Below are positions 34,572 through 44,465 of a stretch of 64,000 nt of DNA, piece after piece. The translations under genes were made by a program, and so were the position numbers. Under the pieces are notes generated by a model. The model did not search any database and was not told the origin of the DNA. It was given only the letters and a program-made list of their open reading frames with translations. How positions within the stretch are numbered: position 1 is the stretch's first letter; every line of letters starts with the position of its first letter. Origin of the DNA: an uncultured Thiothrix sp. (GTDB lineage Bacteria; Pseudomonadota; Gammaproteobacteria; Thiotrichales; Thiotrichaceae); NCBI RefSeq assembly GCF_937873765.1, contig NZ_CALMZC010000014.1, positions 174,792 through 238,791 on the forward strand, in the 5' to 3' direction.

Positions 34572-36148
34572 TATTCTAAAGCAGTGGGCAAACCATCTTT
34601 AAAGGTTGCCATTACTAAGCGACGTTGGATCAGACGATTGGGCGCGAGGCTAATTTCACCCGTGTGGCCTTGTATGCGTTGATTTTGGGCAAGAGCTGGT
34701 AGGTTCTTGGCAATAGCCACTGCATCCATGCCTAAAGCATACAGGCGCGGGTATTTTAGCTGCTCTAAACTACCTTGCTGTAGGCTTTGCAATACAAAGG
34801 GTATTTCGGTATAGATAATACCTTCTAAATCAGCGTCTTTATTTCTTTCTACACGCCCAGAGAACACATGTGAAGTAGCATAAACCGGTAAGTCTGGCGC
34901 TTGCGCTTGCAGTAAAGGTTTCATTAAACGCGCTTGCGTAGGGGAAGCTCCTAAAAACACCATTTGTGCACCGCTGCTATTCGCTAATGCCGCTTGTAGA
35001 GTACCCAGATAATCTTTGCTCGTATTGTTTGGATAAGCCACACTGATAATGACTTGACCACCAGCAGCACTATACGCGGCGGTAAATGCTTCCGCTAAAC
35101 GACTACCCCATTGTGAGTCGGGCACTAAGACTAAAGCTTGGCGTAAACCACGACCTGTAGTAAAAGCGGCTACTTGGCGTGCTTCATCTTCAGGCGATAA
35201 ACCAAACTGATAAAGTGCTGGTGAGCTTTGCCCATCAGTGGCGTAATTTAGACTTAACACCGGTACAGTTAAAACATTGCTGGCTAAAAGCCCATCTAAA
35301 GCGTCTTTGTCCAAGGGGCCGACGACAATATCTGCACCTTCGCTAGTTGCTTGTTGGTATTGGTTAATGACATTTGCTGCGGTGGTCGCATATTGCTTGC
35401 TACGAGTGACTGTCCCCAACTGGTTGCCCATATCCTGCATGCCTTGATAAATTTCTTTACCGACTGACCCTAAAGCCCCACTGTCTGGGAGCAACACTGC
35501 TAAATTTTCCACTGCGCGTGGTAAAGTACTCTGTTGCTGAGTCGTGTGCTGATTTGTTTCGGAGTGTGGCTGTAATTCTGGCGGAATACCTGACAGATTA
35601 CTTGGCTGAGGGGGTAATCTTCCACCCATTTCTAAAGCGCGTTGCCGCACTAAAGACACTTTACTGCGTAAGCCCGTTGATATCACCGAATGGGGTAAAG
35701 GTAATAAGCGTAGAGCTTGAGTGGCTTGCTCATTTTGTAAGGCCAATAAAGCTAAGGTGTAGCGATAGCGTGCTTGATTCTCACCGGTTAAGGCTTGGCG
35801 CGGAATTTTTTGCAGATAGTGCTTAGTGGTGTTCTCATCGCCTAAAGAGGCAGTGACTTCAGCGGCTTGGAGAATGACACGCTCACGTTGGGGTGACGGT
35901 AAGCTTAAGGCAGCTTGATAATAGACTTCAGCCGCTTGGGGTTTACGGCCTTGCTTAAACAGTTGGTTACCTAATTCGACAGTTGGTGTGCCTTTAAATT
36001 GACTAACCACACGACCTTCACCAAAGGTTTGCTGGTTAGTAGAAGCATTATTCGCAAACAGATTGGAATTGAGACTACATCCTTGCAGCAGAAATATCCC
36101 ACTCATCAAGCCCATTGATAATGAGTAGCGTAAGTCCTGAATTGTCAT
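34571..36148 (-). CDS. lpoA: Penicillin-binding protein activator LpoA (LppC)
   Basis: LpoA is the outer-membrane lipoprotein that activates PBP1A. The 525-residue protein has a lipoprotein signal ending LLQGC (Cys 24), a short N-terminal TPR region, a Pro/Gln/Thr-rich linker and a long periplasmic-binding-protein-type domain (VLLPDSGALGSVGKEIYQGM, GPLDKDALDGLLASN). It is divergent from rsmI, the typical gammaproteobacterial arrangement. It is shorter than E. coli LpoA (about 680 residues), mainly through a reduced N-terminal TPR part. Confidence 0.9.
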   Translation of the reverse strand: MTIQDLRYSLSMGLMSGIFLLQGCSLNSNLFANNASTNQQTFGEGRVVSQFKGTPTVELGNQLFKQGRKPQAAEVYYQAALSLPSPQRERVILQAAEVTASLGDENTTKHYLQKIPRQALTGENQARYRYTLALLALQNEQATQALRLLPLPHSVISTGLRSKVSLVRQRALEMGGRLPPQPSNLSGIPPELQPHSETNQHTTQQQSTLPRAVENLAVLLPDSGALGSVGKEIYQGMQDMGNQLGTVTRSKQYATTAANVINQYQQATSEGADIVVGPLDKDALDGLLASNVLTVPVLSLNYATDGQSSPALYQFGLSPEDEARQVAAFTTGRGLRQALVLVPDSQWGSRLAEAFTAAYSAAGGQVIISVAYPNNTSKDYLGTLQAALANSSGAQMVFLGASPTQARLMKPLLQAQAPDLPVYATSHVFSGRVERNKDADLEGIIYTEIPFVLQSLQQGSLEQLKYPRLYALGMDAVAIAKNLPALAQNQRIQGHTGEISLAPNRLIQRRLVMATFKDGLPTALE

Positions 36149-36295
36149 TATAACTATCCTAAATATACGAGGAACTAACAGCGCTTAAGCTCAATTAGGC
36201 TGAAACTATAGCAGGATTTCGCTTTTTAGGGATAGCAAAAAGCTCGGCAAAGCCTGATCATACCTACCTTTCATCTAAAGCCAGTCTAGGTTGCT

Positions 36296-37141
36296 ATGAG
36301 CGCTAGTTTGTATTGTGTTGCTACACCAATTGGTAATTTAACTGATATTACCGAACGTGCGATTAAGACCTTGAAAGAAGTTGAAAAAATCTATGCTGAA
36401 GATACACGTGTCACTTTACGCTTGCTCACTCACTTAGGCTTTCAGAAACAGTTAGTGAGTCTGCACGACCATAATGAGGCGACTCGTGTCACGCAAGTGC
36501 TCGCTGATTTAGAGCAAGGCATGAATGTCGCTTTGGTAAGTGATGCAGGTACTCCCTTGATTAGCGACCCGGGCTATCATCTTGTTAAAGAGGTAGCTAA
36601 AGCAGGCTTTAGAGTAGTACCGATTCCCGGTGCTTGTGCCGTGGTCGCGGCTTTATCAGCCGCTGGTCTGGCGACCGATCGTTTTGTATTTGAAGGCTTT
36701 CTAGCGGCCAAGTCTTCAGCGCGCAAAGCGAGTTTTGAACAACTTAAGGCTGAAACACGTACCTTAATTTTTTATGAGTCCAGTCATCGTATTGAGGGAT
36801 TTTTAGAGGATCTAGTTGCTGTCTTAGGGGCAGAGCGCGAGTTAGTCATTGCTCGTGAACTGACGAAACTTTATGAAAGTTTTTATCGAGATACGGCGCA
36901 GAGCTTACTAACACGCTTAGGCATGGATAGCGATATGCAAAAAGGTGAGTTTGTCGTGTTGGTCAAGGGTTCTAACGATGTAGTAGAGCAAGGCAGTGTT
37001 GCGGTGGAAACGGTGTTGCAGGTTTTATTAGAGGAAGAGATTTCAGTCAATCAAGCGGCAAGGATTGCTGCCCGAATTACCGGGCAGGCAAAGAATAAGC
37101 TATATCGTCAAGCCATAGAAATGAGTAAATTACTCAACTGA
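36296..37141 (+). CDS. rsmI: 16S rRNA (cytidine1402-2'-O)-methyltransferase
   Basis: RsmI methylates the ribose of C1402 in the P site of 16S rRNA. The 281-residue protein has the TP-methylase fold with the opening LYCVATPIGNLTDITERAI, the SAM-side SDAGTPLISDPGYHLV, and PIPGACAVVAALSAAGL. It is divergent from lpoA. Its last 12 bases overlap the convergent DUF2058 gene. Confidence 0.94.
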   Translation: MSASLYCVATPIGNLTDITERAIKTLKEVEKIYAEDTRVTLRLLTHLGFQKQLVSLHDHNEATRVTQVLADLEQGMNVALVSDAGTPLISDPGYHLVKEVAKAGFRVVPIPGACAVVAALSAAGLATDRFVFEGFLAAKSSARKASFEQLKAETRTLIFYESSHRIEGFLEDLVAVLGAERELVIARELTKLYESFYRDTAQSLLTRLGMDSDMQKGEFVVLVKGSNDVVEQGSVAVETVLQVLLEEEISVNQAARIAARITGQAKNKLYRQAIEMSKLLN

Positions 37142-37810
37142 CGGTGTGACCGGTTTCACAGGTATTTCAGGTACTACCAGCTCTTCAGTCTCAACGCCAT
37201 CTTTATTCAGCACAATTAACTTATCGGGATCAATCGCTAAAATTTGTTCAGCCACTTCACTAGGGATTAGGCAGCGCTTACCTTCTAGGAAAGTAATTGC
37301 TAAAGTACCTGCAGCCAGTTCTTGTTGCTGTTGCTCAGTGACATATAGATATTTGACGGTTTCACCTACTACAAAATTGTAGCGGATAGCTGCATCGTCC
37401 ACATTTTTCAAATGAGCAGTGATCAGCTCACGCACCTGCTGGCGCGTTTGCTTCTTACGCTCCGCCACTTCACGTTTGCGTTGTTCTTCAGCCGCTTTCT
37501 CTTGGCGCTCAAGTTCATTGCGCTCACGGTAGAATTGCTCCAAATCAGAAGACTTGCGTGATTTCGCAGGTTTATTAGGAGCTGGCTTCTTATCCGCTTC
37601 AGGCGTATTTACCTCTTCCGGTTTAGCTGCTGGAGGTTTATTGGATTTAGGCGTAAAACTGCGATTGGGTTTTGCTGGTTTCAGCTTAGCTTGCTCGCGC
37701 GCTTCTTTCGCCTTTTCTTTCTGCTGTTGCTTCGTTTGTTCAGCTTGATCAATTTGTGCTTGGGTAATCAAGCCTGCTTTCAGCAGTTGTTCGCTTAGTG
37801 AATTGGACAT
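37130..37810 (-). CDS. DUF2058 (YaiL-like) nucleoprotein
   Basis: The 226-residue protein starts MSNSLSEQLLKAGLI, typical of the YaiL/DUF2058 family. It has a strongly charged Lys/Glu-rich middle (helical EERQEKAAEEQRKR-type), a low-complexity insertion rich in Pro/Ala/Lys/Ser (about 42-85) and a C-terminal domain (IRYNFVVGETVKYLYVTEQQ). YaiL-like proteins associate with the nucleoid, but the molecular role is unknown. The ATG at 37810 is used; an upstream TTG is not needed. It lies 18 bases downstream of the adk stop. Confidence 0.85.
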   Translation of the reverse strand: MSNSLSEQLLKAGLITQAQIDQAEQTKQQQKEKAKEAREQAKLKPAKPNRSFTPKSNKPPAAKPEEVNTPEADKKPAPNKPAKSRKSSDLEQFYRERNELERQEKAAEEQRKREVAERKKQTRQQVRELITAHLKNVDDAAIRYNFVVGETVKYLYVTEQQQQELAAGTLAITFLEGKRCLIPSEVAEQILAIDPDKLIVLNKDGVETEELVVPEIPVKPVTPSVE

Positions 37811-37828
37811 GGTCAATGGTCGTCAATA

Positions 37829-38479
37829 TTAAACAGTAGCCAGTTCCGCTTGGATCGCCTTGGTAATGTCTTCCATCTCACCAATGCCATTAACACGCTT
37901 GAGCAAACCTTGATCTGCGTAGTAATTAATGAGTGGTGCGGTGTTCTCTTCATATACCTTGAGGCGATTGCCAATCGTCTCCTCATTATCGTCAGCACGA
38001 TGATATAAGTTCGTACTGCCGCATTTATCGCAGACTCCTTCCTTAGTTGGCGGAGAGAAGTAGCGGTTATAAACGGTCGAGCAATCTTTACAAGATAAAC
38101 GACCGGTTAAACGTTTTAATAGAATATCAAAATCAACATCGATTAAGAGGCCAGCATCAATCGGTTGGCCCACTTCAGCCAGCAACTTATCTAAGCTTGC
38201 AGCCTGACTTAAATTGCGTGGGAATCCATCCAAAATAAAGCCATTAGCTGCATCGGACTGCTGTAAGCGCTCGCGAATCATGCCTAGTACTATATCATCA
38301 GAGACCAAGCCACCTGAATCCATGGCAACTTTAGCTTGTTTACCGAGTTCAGTGCCTGCTGCAACAGCGGCACGCAGTAAATCGCCGGTCGAAATTTGCG
38401 GAATATTATAAATATCCGTCAAGCGTTGTGCTTGAGTTCCTTTACCTGAGCCTGGTGCTCCGAGAAGTACGATACGCAT
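37829..38479 (-). CDS. adk: Adenylate kinase with a zinc LID
   Basis: Adk converts AMP and ATP to two ADP. The 216-residue long-form enzyme starts MRIVLLGAPGSGKGTQAQR (P-loop), with the NMP-binding TGDLLRAA, DGFPRN and the LID domain. The LID carries four Cys (CKDCSTV.. and CDKCGSTN) that bind zinc, as in many Gram-positive and some proteobacterial enzymes. E. coli Adk lacks them. The start at 38479 is chosen because the P-loop follows directly. Divergent from ppa. Confidence 0.96.
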   Translation of the reverse strand: MRIVLLGAPGSGKGTQAQRLTDIYNIPQISTGDLLRAAVAAGTELGKQAKVAMDSGGLVSDDIVLGMIRERLQQSDAANGFILDGFPRNLSQAASLDKLLAEVGQPIDAGLLIDVDFDILLKRLTGRLSCKDCSTVYNRYFSPPTKEGVCDKCGSTNLYHRADDNEETIGNRLKVYEENTAPLINYYADQGLLKRVNGIGEMEDITKAIQAELATV

Positions 38480-38541
38480 AAATTTTGGTTCCCTTTTCTG
38501 CTCCAATCGAGTCACTTCTTATACTTAATTAAATGTTGCAG

Positions 38542-38570
38542 TGCAAGTTAGATTCAACAGTCGTTATAAT
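38542..38570 (+). promoter_or_regulatory. Likely sigma-70 promoter of ppa
   Basis: A consensus -10 box TATAAT at 38565-38570 sits 30 bases upstream of the ppa ATG, with a weak -35 TGCAAG at 38542-38547 and a 17-base spacer. The ppa leader would be about 20 bases long. Transcription from here is inferred. Confidence 0.5.
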
Positions 38571-38599
38571 AGTCCGCTTTAAACCAATGGAAGACCGCT

Positions 38600-39133
38600 A
38601 TGAATATCGACAAAATTGCCGTCGGTAAAGACGTACCTGAATCTGTCAATGTTATTATCGAAATCCCAGCTCAATCTTCTCCTGTAAAATATGAGATAGA
38701 TAAAGAGAGTGGGGCAGTGGTAGTGGATCGTTTTATGTCTGCGCCGATGTTCTATCCTGCCAATTATGGTTTCGTGCCACACACTTTGTCAGACGATGGC
38801 GACCCGGTTGACGTTTTAGTGGTAACTCCCCACCCATTGGTACATGGCTGTGTAATTCCAGCGCGGCCAGTTGGTGTCTTAAAAATGTCTGACGAAGCGG
38901 GTCAAGATGCAAAAGTCGTCGCTGTTCCTGCTGGTAAGCTGGCACCTGAGTTTAAGGATATAACTTCTTATACTCAGCTTTCACCGTTATTAATCAAGCA
39001 AATCCAACATTTCTTTGAGCGTTACAAAGAGTTGGAACCTGGCAAGTGGGTAAAAGTGGACGGTTGGGCTGATGCGGCTGAAGCTAAACAAGAAATCTTA
39101 GATAGCATTAAGCGTTACGAAGCCAGCAAATAA
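38600..39133 (+). CDS. ppa: Inorganic pyrophosphatase
   Basis: This soluble family I pyrophosphatase hydrolyses PPi to two phosphates and is essential for biosynthetic flux. The 177-residue protein shows the family signature [11 protein letters not shown] (metal-binding Asp residues) and the substrate-binding [16 protein letters not shown] and [19 protein letters not shown]. Length is typical. It is followed by a strong inverted repeat that probably terminates it before mrdA. Confidence 0.97.
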   Translation: MNIDKIAVGKDVPESVNVIIEIPAQSSPVKYEIDKESGAVVVDRFMSAPMFYPANYGFVPHTLSDDGDPVDVLVVTPHPLVHGCVIPARPVGVLKMSDEAGQDAKVVAVPAGKLAPEFKDITSYTQLSPLLIKQIQHFFERYKELEPGKWVKVDGWADAAEAKQEILDSIKRYEASK

Positions 39134-39170
39134 GCTTAGATTAAACTTTTAGTTAAGCTGTACTCATCCC

Positions 39171-39217
39171 ATAAACTCCTGCCAATTTTCTGATAAACTT
39201 TCAGAGCAGGAGTTTAT
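39171..39217. terminator. Long inverted repeat between ppa and mrdA
   Basis: ATAAACTCCTGC (39171-39182) and GCAGGAGTTTAT (39206-39217) are perfect 12-base complements. Inside lies a second stem TCTGA/TCAGA, so the whole folds into one long hairpin. It follows ppa by 37 bases and is followed by CTCTTTGG. Most likely a terminator of ppa. Confidence 0.6.
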
Positions 39218-39277
39218 CTCTTTGGGCTATGAAATCGTATTTATCATTAAACTAATTAATTCTAGTATCAGCACGGT

Positions 39278-41236
39278 ATGGGTGAGCGCTTATCAATTAA
39301 AACAGAACGGGATGAACAACAGCTCTTCAACTCGCGTGCTATTGTTGCCGGTCTGATCGTGTTAATCGCCTTAATAGGCATTATGACACGCCTCTATTTT
39401 TTGCAAATTCAAGAGCACGAAGCTTATACGGTGCTTTCTAAACAAAATTATCAAAAACACATTCCACGTGCTCCGACGCGTGGACAAATCTATGATCGTA
39501 ACGGGGCAAAGCTAGCAGATAACCATGCGCAATACGTGTTAGAGGTCGTTTGGGATAGTGTTCCGGATCAAAATAATGATGGCAAAAAACGCTGGAACGA
39601 CATGCAAATGATGTTAGAGCGTCTCAATAAAATCGTACCGCTTTCAGAAAAAGACTTGCGTATTTTTGGCCAGCAAGTGAATCGCCGCAGTCGTTATCAA
39701 CCAACACCGCTGAAAGAAAACCTTACTGAGCAAGAAATGGCAATGTTCGCTGTCAACAAATCCCGTTTTCCAGGGGTGAATTTAGAGCGGCGTATGCAGC
39801 GTTATTACCCGTTAGGTACCGTTGCTAGCCATGTGATTGGTTATGTCGGGCGGATTGATGATCGCGATTTAGAGCGCTTGGATAAGAATAATTATGCAGG
39901 TACTACTCATATTGGCAAAATCGGTGTGGAAGCCGCTCACGAAGATCGTTTGCATGGTCAAGCAGGTTATGATCTAGCCGAGGTCGATGCACATGGTCGG
40001 CATCAGGATATGATTGAGCGCGAAGAGGCAGTAGGAGGACAGGATTTAATTTTAGGTTTAGATATTAATCTACAACTCAAAGCAGAGGCCTTACTTAAAG
40101 GTGAACGTGGGGCTGTGGTGGCTATCGATCCACGGAATGGTGAAGTATTAGCGATGGCGAGTGTTCCCACTTTTGACCCTAATCTTTTTGTCGATGGGAT
40201 CTCCAGCAAAATTTATACTGAGCTGCGTGACGATCCTGACCGTCCGCTCTACAACCGCGCTTTACAAGGGGCTTATCCACCGGGTTCAACCGTTAAGCCT
40301 ATGAACACTATGGCTGGATTGTATGAAAAAGTCATTTGGCCGGGTAAAACTGTTTATGATCCGGGGTTTTTTCAAATTCCGGGGCACAAACATCGCTATC
40401 GCTGCTGGAAAAAATCGGGTCATGGTGGGGTGAGCATGGATTATGCTATTGCCCAATCCTGTGACACTTTTTTCTACGATATGGCCTACCGTATGGGTGT
40501 AGATAAATTCTCGGGCTATATGAGTTTGTTTGGCTTTGGTAAGAAAACTGGGATTGATCTAACTTCTGAGTCGGATGGTTTAATGCCCACACCGGAGTGG
40601 AAACAACGCCGCTATAAGCAGGTTTGGTATCCGGGCGATACGGTTAATATTGGGATCGGACAAGGTTATTGGCTGGCAACCCCTGTTCAACTTGCACATG
40701 CTACTGCAAGTGTCGCTATGCGTGGCAAGCGGATTCGCCCACATGTCTTACGCGCCTTTCGTATGGCTAAGGATAAACCTGAGCAAATTCTGCAGCCAGA
40801 AGTCATTGCGCAAATTCCAGCCCGCGATAAACGCCATTGGGAAATGGTAGTACAGGGTATGGTGCATGTAGTACATGCATCTTATGGTACAGCTAAACGC
40901 GTTGGGGTTGGTGCGCCCTATACCATTGCGGGTAAAACGGGCACTGCGCAGGTTTTTGGGATTGCTCAAAATGCTCGTTATGATGCCTCACGGTTAGCTA
41001 AACGTTTACACGACCATGCTTTGTTTGTAGGTTTTGCCCCTGCGGATAATCCGCAGATTGCAGTTTCTGTGATTGTTGAAAATGGTGGCGGTGGTAGCTC
41101 CACAGCAGCACCGATTGCCCGTAAGGTCATGGATGCTTACTTATTAAAGAAATACGATGACGAGCCCCCTACTGAAGAAAGTGGTGAAGTAGAACCTGCC
41201 GATATCGTGCCACGCGTAGAGGGAGCTGATGAATGA
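39278..41236 (+). CDS. mrdA: Penicillin-binding protein 2 (elongasome transpeptidase)
   Basis: PBP2 is the transpeptidase of the rod-shape elongation complex, working with RodA. The 652-residue protein has a cytoplasmic N-terminus, one membrane helix (about 23-44), a PBP dimer domain with RGQIYDRNGAKLADN and the transpeptidase domain: active-site GSTVKP (S-x-x-K), SxN around AQSCDT and KTGTAQ. Length is normal for the family. rodA overlaps its end by four bases (ATGA). Confidence 0.95.
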   Translation: MGERLSIKTERDEQQLFNSRAIVAGLIVLIALIGIMTRLYFLQIQEHEAYTVLSKQNYQKHIPRAPTRGQIYDRNGAKLADNHAQYVLEVVWDSVPDQNNDGKKRWNDMQMMLERLNKIVPLSEKDLRIFGQQVNRRSRYQPTPLKENLTEQEMAMFAVNKSRFPGVNLERRMQRYYPLGTVASHVIGYVGRIDDRDLERLDKNNYAGTTHIGKIGVEAAHEDRLHGQAGYDLAEVDAHGRHQDMIEREEAVGGQDLILGLDINLQLKAEALLKGERGAVVAIDPRNGEVLAMASVPTFDPNLFVDGISSKIYTELRDDPDRPLYNRALQGAYPPGSTVKPMNTMAGLYEKVIWPGKTVYDPGFFQIPGHKHRYRCWKKSGHGGVSMDYAIAQSCDTFFYDMAYRMGVDKFSGYMSLFGFGKKTGIDLTSESDGLMPTPEWKQRRYKQVWYPGDTVNIGIGQGYWLATPVQLAHATASVAMRGKRIRPHVLRAFRMAKDKPEQILQPEVIAQIPARDKRHWEMVVQGMVHVVHASYGTAKRVGVGAPYTIAGKTGTAQVFGIAQNARYDASRLAKRLHDHALFVGFAPADNPQIAVSVIVENGGGGSSTAAPIARKVMDAYLLKKYDDEPPTEESGEVEPADIVPRVEGADE

Positions 41237-42345
41237 TTTCTGGATTATTACCAGCCTCACTGTTGAAAATGCTGCAGCGCGTAGATTTAGTGATGCTGGC
41301 TGCTTTATCGATGCTCATGTTTATGGGATTGGTCACCCTTTATAGTGCTTCAGATACATCAATGATGATGGTATACCGCCAAGGTATCCATTTCGTTTTA
41401 GGCTTGGTGTTGATGCTGCTGTTTTCCCAAGTAGAGGGTAAAACTTTAAGGCAGTTTGCGATTTGGTTGTATGGTATTGGCGTTGTGCTATTGATCTTAG
41501 TGCTGATGGTGGGGGTTATTAAAAAGGGTGCACAGCGTTGGCTCTATTTGGGAATTGATATTCAGCCTGCAGAGATGATGAAGCTAGCAGTACCCATGAT
41601 GGTGGCTTACTATTTTTCTGAAAAGCCGTTGCCGCCGCGCTTTCTCGATATCATCGTTGCCTTGATTTTAGTCGCAGTACCGATGGTGCTGATTATGAAG
41701 CAGCCTGACTTAGGTACTTCGTTGTTGATTGCACTGTCTGGTTTATTCGTTATTTATTTAGCCGGTATGTCTTGGTGGCTGATTGGTGGCTCGTTAGCGG
41801 CTATCGCTATTGCTGCTCCCTTGATGTTTAACTACGGTATGCATGAATATCAGCGACAGCGGATTCTTACCCTATTTGATCCTGAAAGTGACTTACTAGG
41901 TACGGGTTATCATATTTATCAATCTAAAATTGCCATTGGTTCGGGTGGCGTGTATGGCAAGGGTTGGTTGCATGGCGACCAATCACATTTAGACTTTTTG
42001 CCAGAACGACATACTGACTTCATTTTCGCTGTCTTTGGTGAGGAGTTTGGCTTTTTAGGCAATCTGCTGTTGATTAGCTTATACGTGTTTATTATTTGGC
42101 GTGGGTTATATATTGCGTCTAAAGGTGCTGACACTTTTTCGCGGTTATTAGCAGGTAGCTTAAGCCTAACATTTTTTATCTATTTGGTGGTTAATACAGG
42201 CATGGTGAGTGGGGTGTTGCCTGTAGTGGGGATTCCTTTGCCATTAGTGAGTTATGGTGGAACCTCGGTAGTCACGCTCATGAGTGCCTTTGGCATTATC
42301 ATGGGTATGAAAAAGCGTAAGCGTAATTATCAGACAGAGGAATAG
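41233..42345 (+). CDS. mrdB: Peptidoglycan glycosyltransferase RodA
   Basis: RodA is the SEDS polymerase that makes glycan strands of lateral cell wall with PBP2. The 370-residue polytopic protein has about ten helices and the SEDS motif toward the C-terminus, GIPLPLVSYGGTSVVTLM, with PERHTDFIFAVFGEEFGF in the periplasmic loop. The start overlaps the mrdA stop. It is followed 9 bases later by mltB. Confidence 0.95.
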   Translation: MISGLLPASLLKMLQRVDLVMLAALSMLMFMGLVTLYSASDTSMMMVYRQGIHFVLGLVLMLLFSQVEGKTLRQFAIWLYGIGVVLLILVLMVGVIKKGAQRWLYLGIDIQPAEMMKLAVPMMVAYYFSEKPLPPRFLDIIVALILVAVPMVLIMKQPDLGTSLLIALSGLFVIYLAGMSWWLIGGSLAAIAIAAPLMFNYGMHEYQRQRILTLFDPESDLLGTGYHIYQSKIAIGSGGVYGKGWLHGDQSHLDFLPERHTDFIFAVFGEEFGFLGNLLLISLYVFIIWRGLYIASKGADTFSRLLAGSLSLTFFIYLVVNTGMVSGVLPVVGIPLPLVSYGGTSVVTLMSAFGIIMGMKKRKRNYQTEE

Positions 42346-42354
42346 GGCTATAGC

Positions 42355-43545
42355 ATGCAAGTATTTTGGGGAAAGACGCGAGTCTTTGGCTTAGTCGTGT
42401 TAGCTTTAAGTTTAAGTGCTTGTAGCAGTACACATAGTATACCTGAAGCCGGTATTGGCTCTGGCCAATCGACAGGCATTCCCTCTGCTGATCCTCTGGT
42501 CAATCCACGACCTCGACCCCAACGACCGAATAGGCCAGCAGTCACTTATCCGCAGCAGCCAGTCATACCACCTATTCAATCTGGTACTCCTGAACCCCTA
42601 CCTCCACAAATACAGTCGCCAGCAACGAGTGGTGCTTATTTAAGTTATCCTGCGCTGCAGTTTTTTATTAGCCGCATGCATAAAACACATGGTTTTGATG
42701 CAAGGCAACTGCAGAGTCTATTTGCAAATGTACAGCGCAATGAGGATATTCTTGCTAAAGCTAGTAAGCCTGCTGAAGGAAAACCTTGGTTTCAATATCG
42801 TTCGATTTTCCTAACAGAAGATCGGATTAACAACGGTGTAGGTTTTTGGCGGCAATATGCGAGTGCAATCGAGGCCGCTGCCCAGCAATATGGAGTTGAC
42901 CCTGCTTATATTGTAGCAATCATTGGGGTTGAGACACTCTATGGACGCAACACAGGCAATTATTATGTGTTGCAAGCTTTAACGACTTTAGCCTTCGATT
43001 TTCCTAAACGTGCCGATTTTTACCAAAAAGAGTTAGAGCAATATTTATTACTGACTCGCGAAGAACAAGTTCAGCCTTTTGGCTGGCAAGGTTCTTATGC
43101 TGGAGCGATGGGCTTAGGCCAATTTATCTCCAGTAGTTATCGGCAATATGCGCAGGATTTTAACCGTGATGGACAGCGTAATCTTTGGGATCCAGAAGAT
43201 GCGATCGGCAGTGTCGCTAACTACCTAGCGCGACATGGTTGGCAAAGTGGCGAGGATGTGGCTGTTCCTGCTTATGTTTCCGGTCAAGCCTATGCTAGAC
43301 TGCTGAATGAAAAGCCAGTTAAGCCTACTTTAGGCTTGTCAGCACTCGCGGCAGAGGGGGTTGTGCCAGTGAGTCATATACGGGCAAGACAAGCTAGCTT
43401 AATTCTACTGGACGGGGCTGCAGGGAGTGAGTTTTGGTTAGGCGGGAATAACTTCTATGTGATTACTCGCTATAACCATAGCAATAAGTATGCACTGGCT
43501 GTTCACCAATTGGCGCAAGCCATCCGTCAACGGATGGGACGTTAA
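42355..43545 (+). CDS. mltB: Membrane-bound lytic murein transglycosylase B
   Basis: MltB cleaves peptidoglycan with formation of a 1,6-anhydro ring. The 396-residue precursor has a lipoprotein signal ending LSAC (Cys 22), a Pro-rich linker of about 60 residues and the SLT domain with the catalytic Glu in GVETLYGRNTGNY and AMGLGQFISSSYRQYAQDFN. It stands in the usual mrdB-mltB-rlpA order. The linker is longer than in E. coli MltB. Confidence 0.94.
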   Translation: MQVFWGKTRVFGLVVLALSLSACSSTHSIPEAGIGSGQSTGIPSADPLVNPRPRPQRPNRPAVTYPQQPVIPPIQSGTPEPLPPQIQSPATSGAYLSYPALQFFISRMHKTHGFDARQLQSLFANVQRNEDILAKASKPAEGKPWFQYRSIFLTEDRINNGVGFWRQYASAIEAAAQQYGVDPAYIVAIIGVETLYGRNTGNYYVLQALTTLAFDFPKRADFYQKELEQYLLLTREEQVQPFGWQGSYAGAMGLGQFISSSYRQYAQDFNRDGQRNLWDPEDAIGSVANYLARHGWQSGEDVAVPAYVSGQAYARLLNEKPVKPTLGLSALAAEGVVPVSHIRARQASLILLDGAAGSEFWLGGNNFYVITRYNHSNKYALAVHQLAQAIRQRMGR

Positions 43546-43599
43546 TGATCTGTTACTCTGCAAAGCCTTAGACTAAATCTTAAGGCAAGCCATGAATTA

Positions 43600-44457
43600 A
43601 TGATGATAACAACGATGAAAATGATTCAACGAGTACTGTTATGGGGGCTTACTGTCAGCTTATTAGCAGGCTGTAGTGCTTTGACGACTGATGAACCAAG
43701 CGCGATGGGTTCTATTCCTCCTTTGAAAACGAACAGCGCTATGAGTTGTGGTAATGAACCAAGTTACACTTTGAAAGGCAAGACCTATCAAGTGCTAAGT
43801 TCAGTGAGTGGTTATCAGGAAGAGGGTACAGCTTCTTGGTATGGTAAGGAGCTACAAGGATTTAAAACAGCGGGCTGTGAAACTTTCGATATGAATAGTT
43901 TCTCGGCAGCTCATCGAAGTTTGCCTTTACCAAGTTTCGTGCGTATCACGAACTTGGAAAATCAAAAAACTGTGATTGTACGTGTTAATGATCGTGGACC
44001 TTTTGAAACCGATGATTTAATCCAGTTATCTTTTGCAGCTGCCAATGCTTTAGGCATGAGTACCAACAAGGGGTGGGAAACAGTCAAAGTGCGGGTAGAG
44101 GCTTTAGCCCAACAACATACTGAATCGGGGCAGGGTAAACTTGCTGAACGCGCTCGAGTCAAAGCTAAACAAACACCAGAGCAAGTTAAAGTTGAACAGG
44201 CTGCGAAAGCGACAGGCAAAAGTTTTTATGTGGTAGTAAATAATTTTGCTGAGCAAAATGAAGCACTAGAAATGTTTGTGCGTTTGACCTCGGTGGGCTT
44301 AGCTAAAACTGAAATGGCAACGGCGATGCAAGACGGTAAGTCAATGCATCAAGTACGGATTGGGCCACTGTATACCCAAGATCAAATTGACACTGTGAAA
44401 GATGCACTAGAAAACAATGGTTTGGCAACTTTCCGTGTTGTCGAAATAAATCAATGA
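43600..44457 (+). CDS. rlpA: RlpA-family septal lipoprotein
   Basis: RlpA is a lipoprotein with a double-psi beta-barrel (lytic transglycosylase on denuded glycans in Pseudomonas) and a C-terminal SPOR domain. The 285-residue precursor has a lipobox LLAGC, the DPBB segment EGTASWYGKELQGFKTAGCETFD and RVNDRGPFETDDLIQLS, then a charged linker and a SPOR domain at about 205-285 that binds septal peptidoglycan. An unusual Cys in the FKTAGCETFD motif may pair with the Cys of SCGNE. Start is uncertain among closely spaced ATGs. Confidence 0.92.
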   Translation: MMITTMKMIQRVLLWGLTVSLLAGCSALTTDEPSAMGSIPPLKTNSAMSCGNEPSYTLKGKTYQVLSSVSGYQEEGTASWYGKELQGFKTAGCETFDMNSFSAAHRSLPLPSFVRITNLENQKTVIVRVNDRGPFETDDLIQLSFAAANALGMSTNKGWETVKVRVEALAQQHTESGQGKLAERARVKAKQTPEQVKVEQAAKATGKSFYVVVNNFAEQNEALEMFVRLTSVGLAKTEMATAMQDGKSMHQVRIGPLYTQDQIDTVKDALENNGLATFRVVEINQ

Positions 44458-44465
44458 GATAGAGA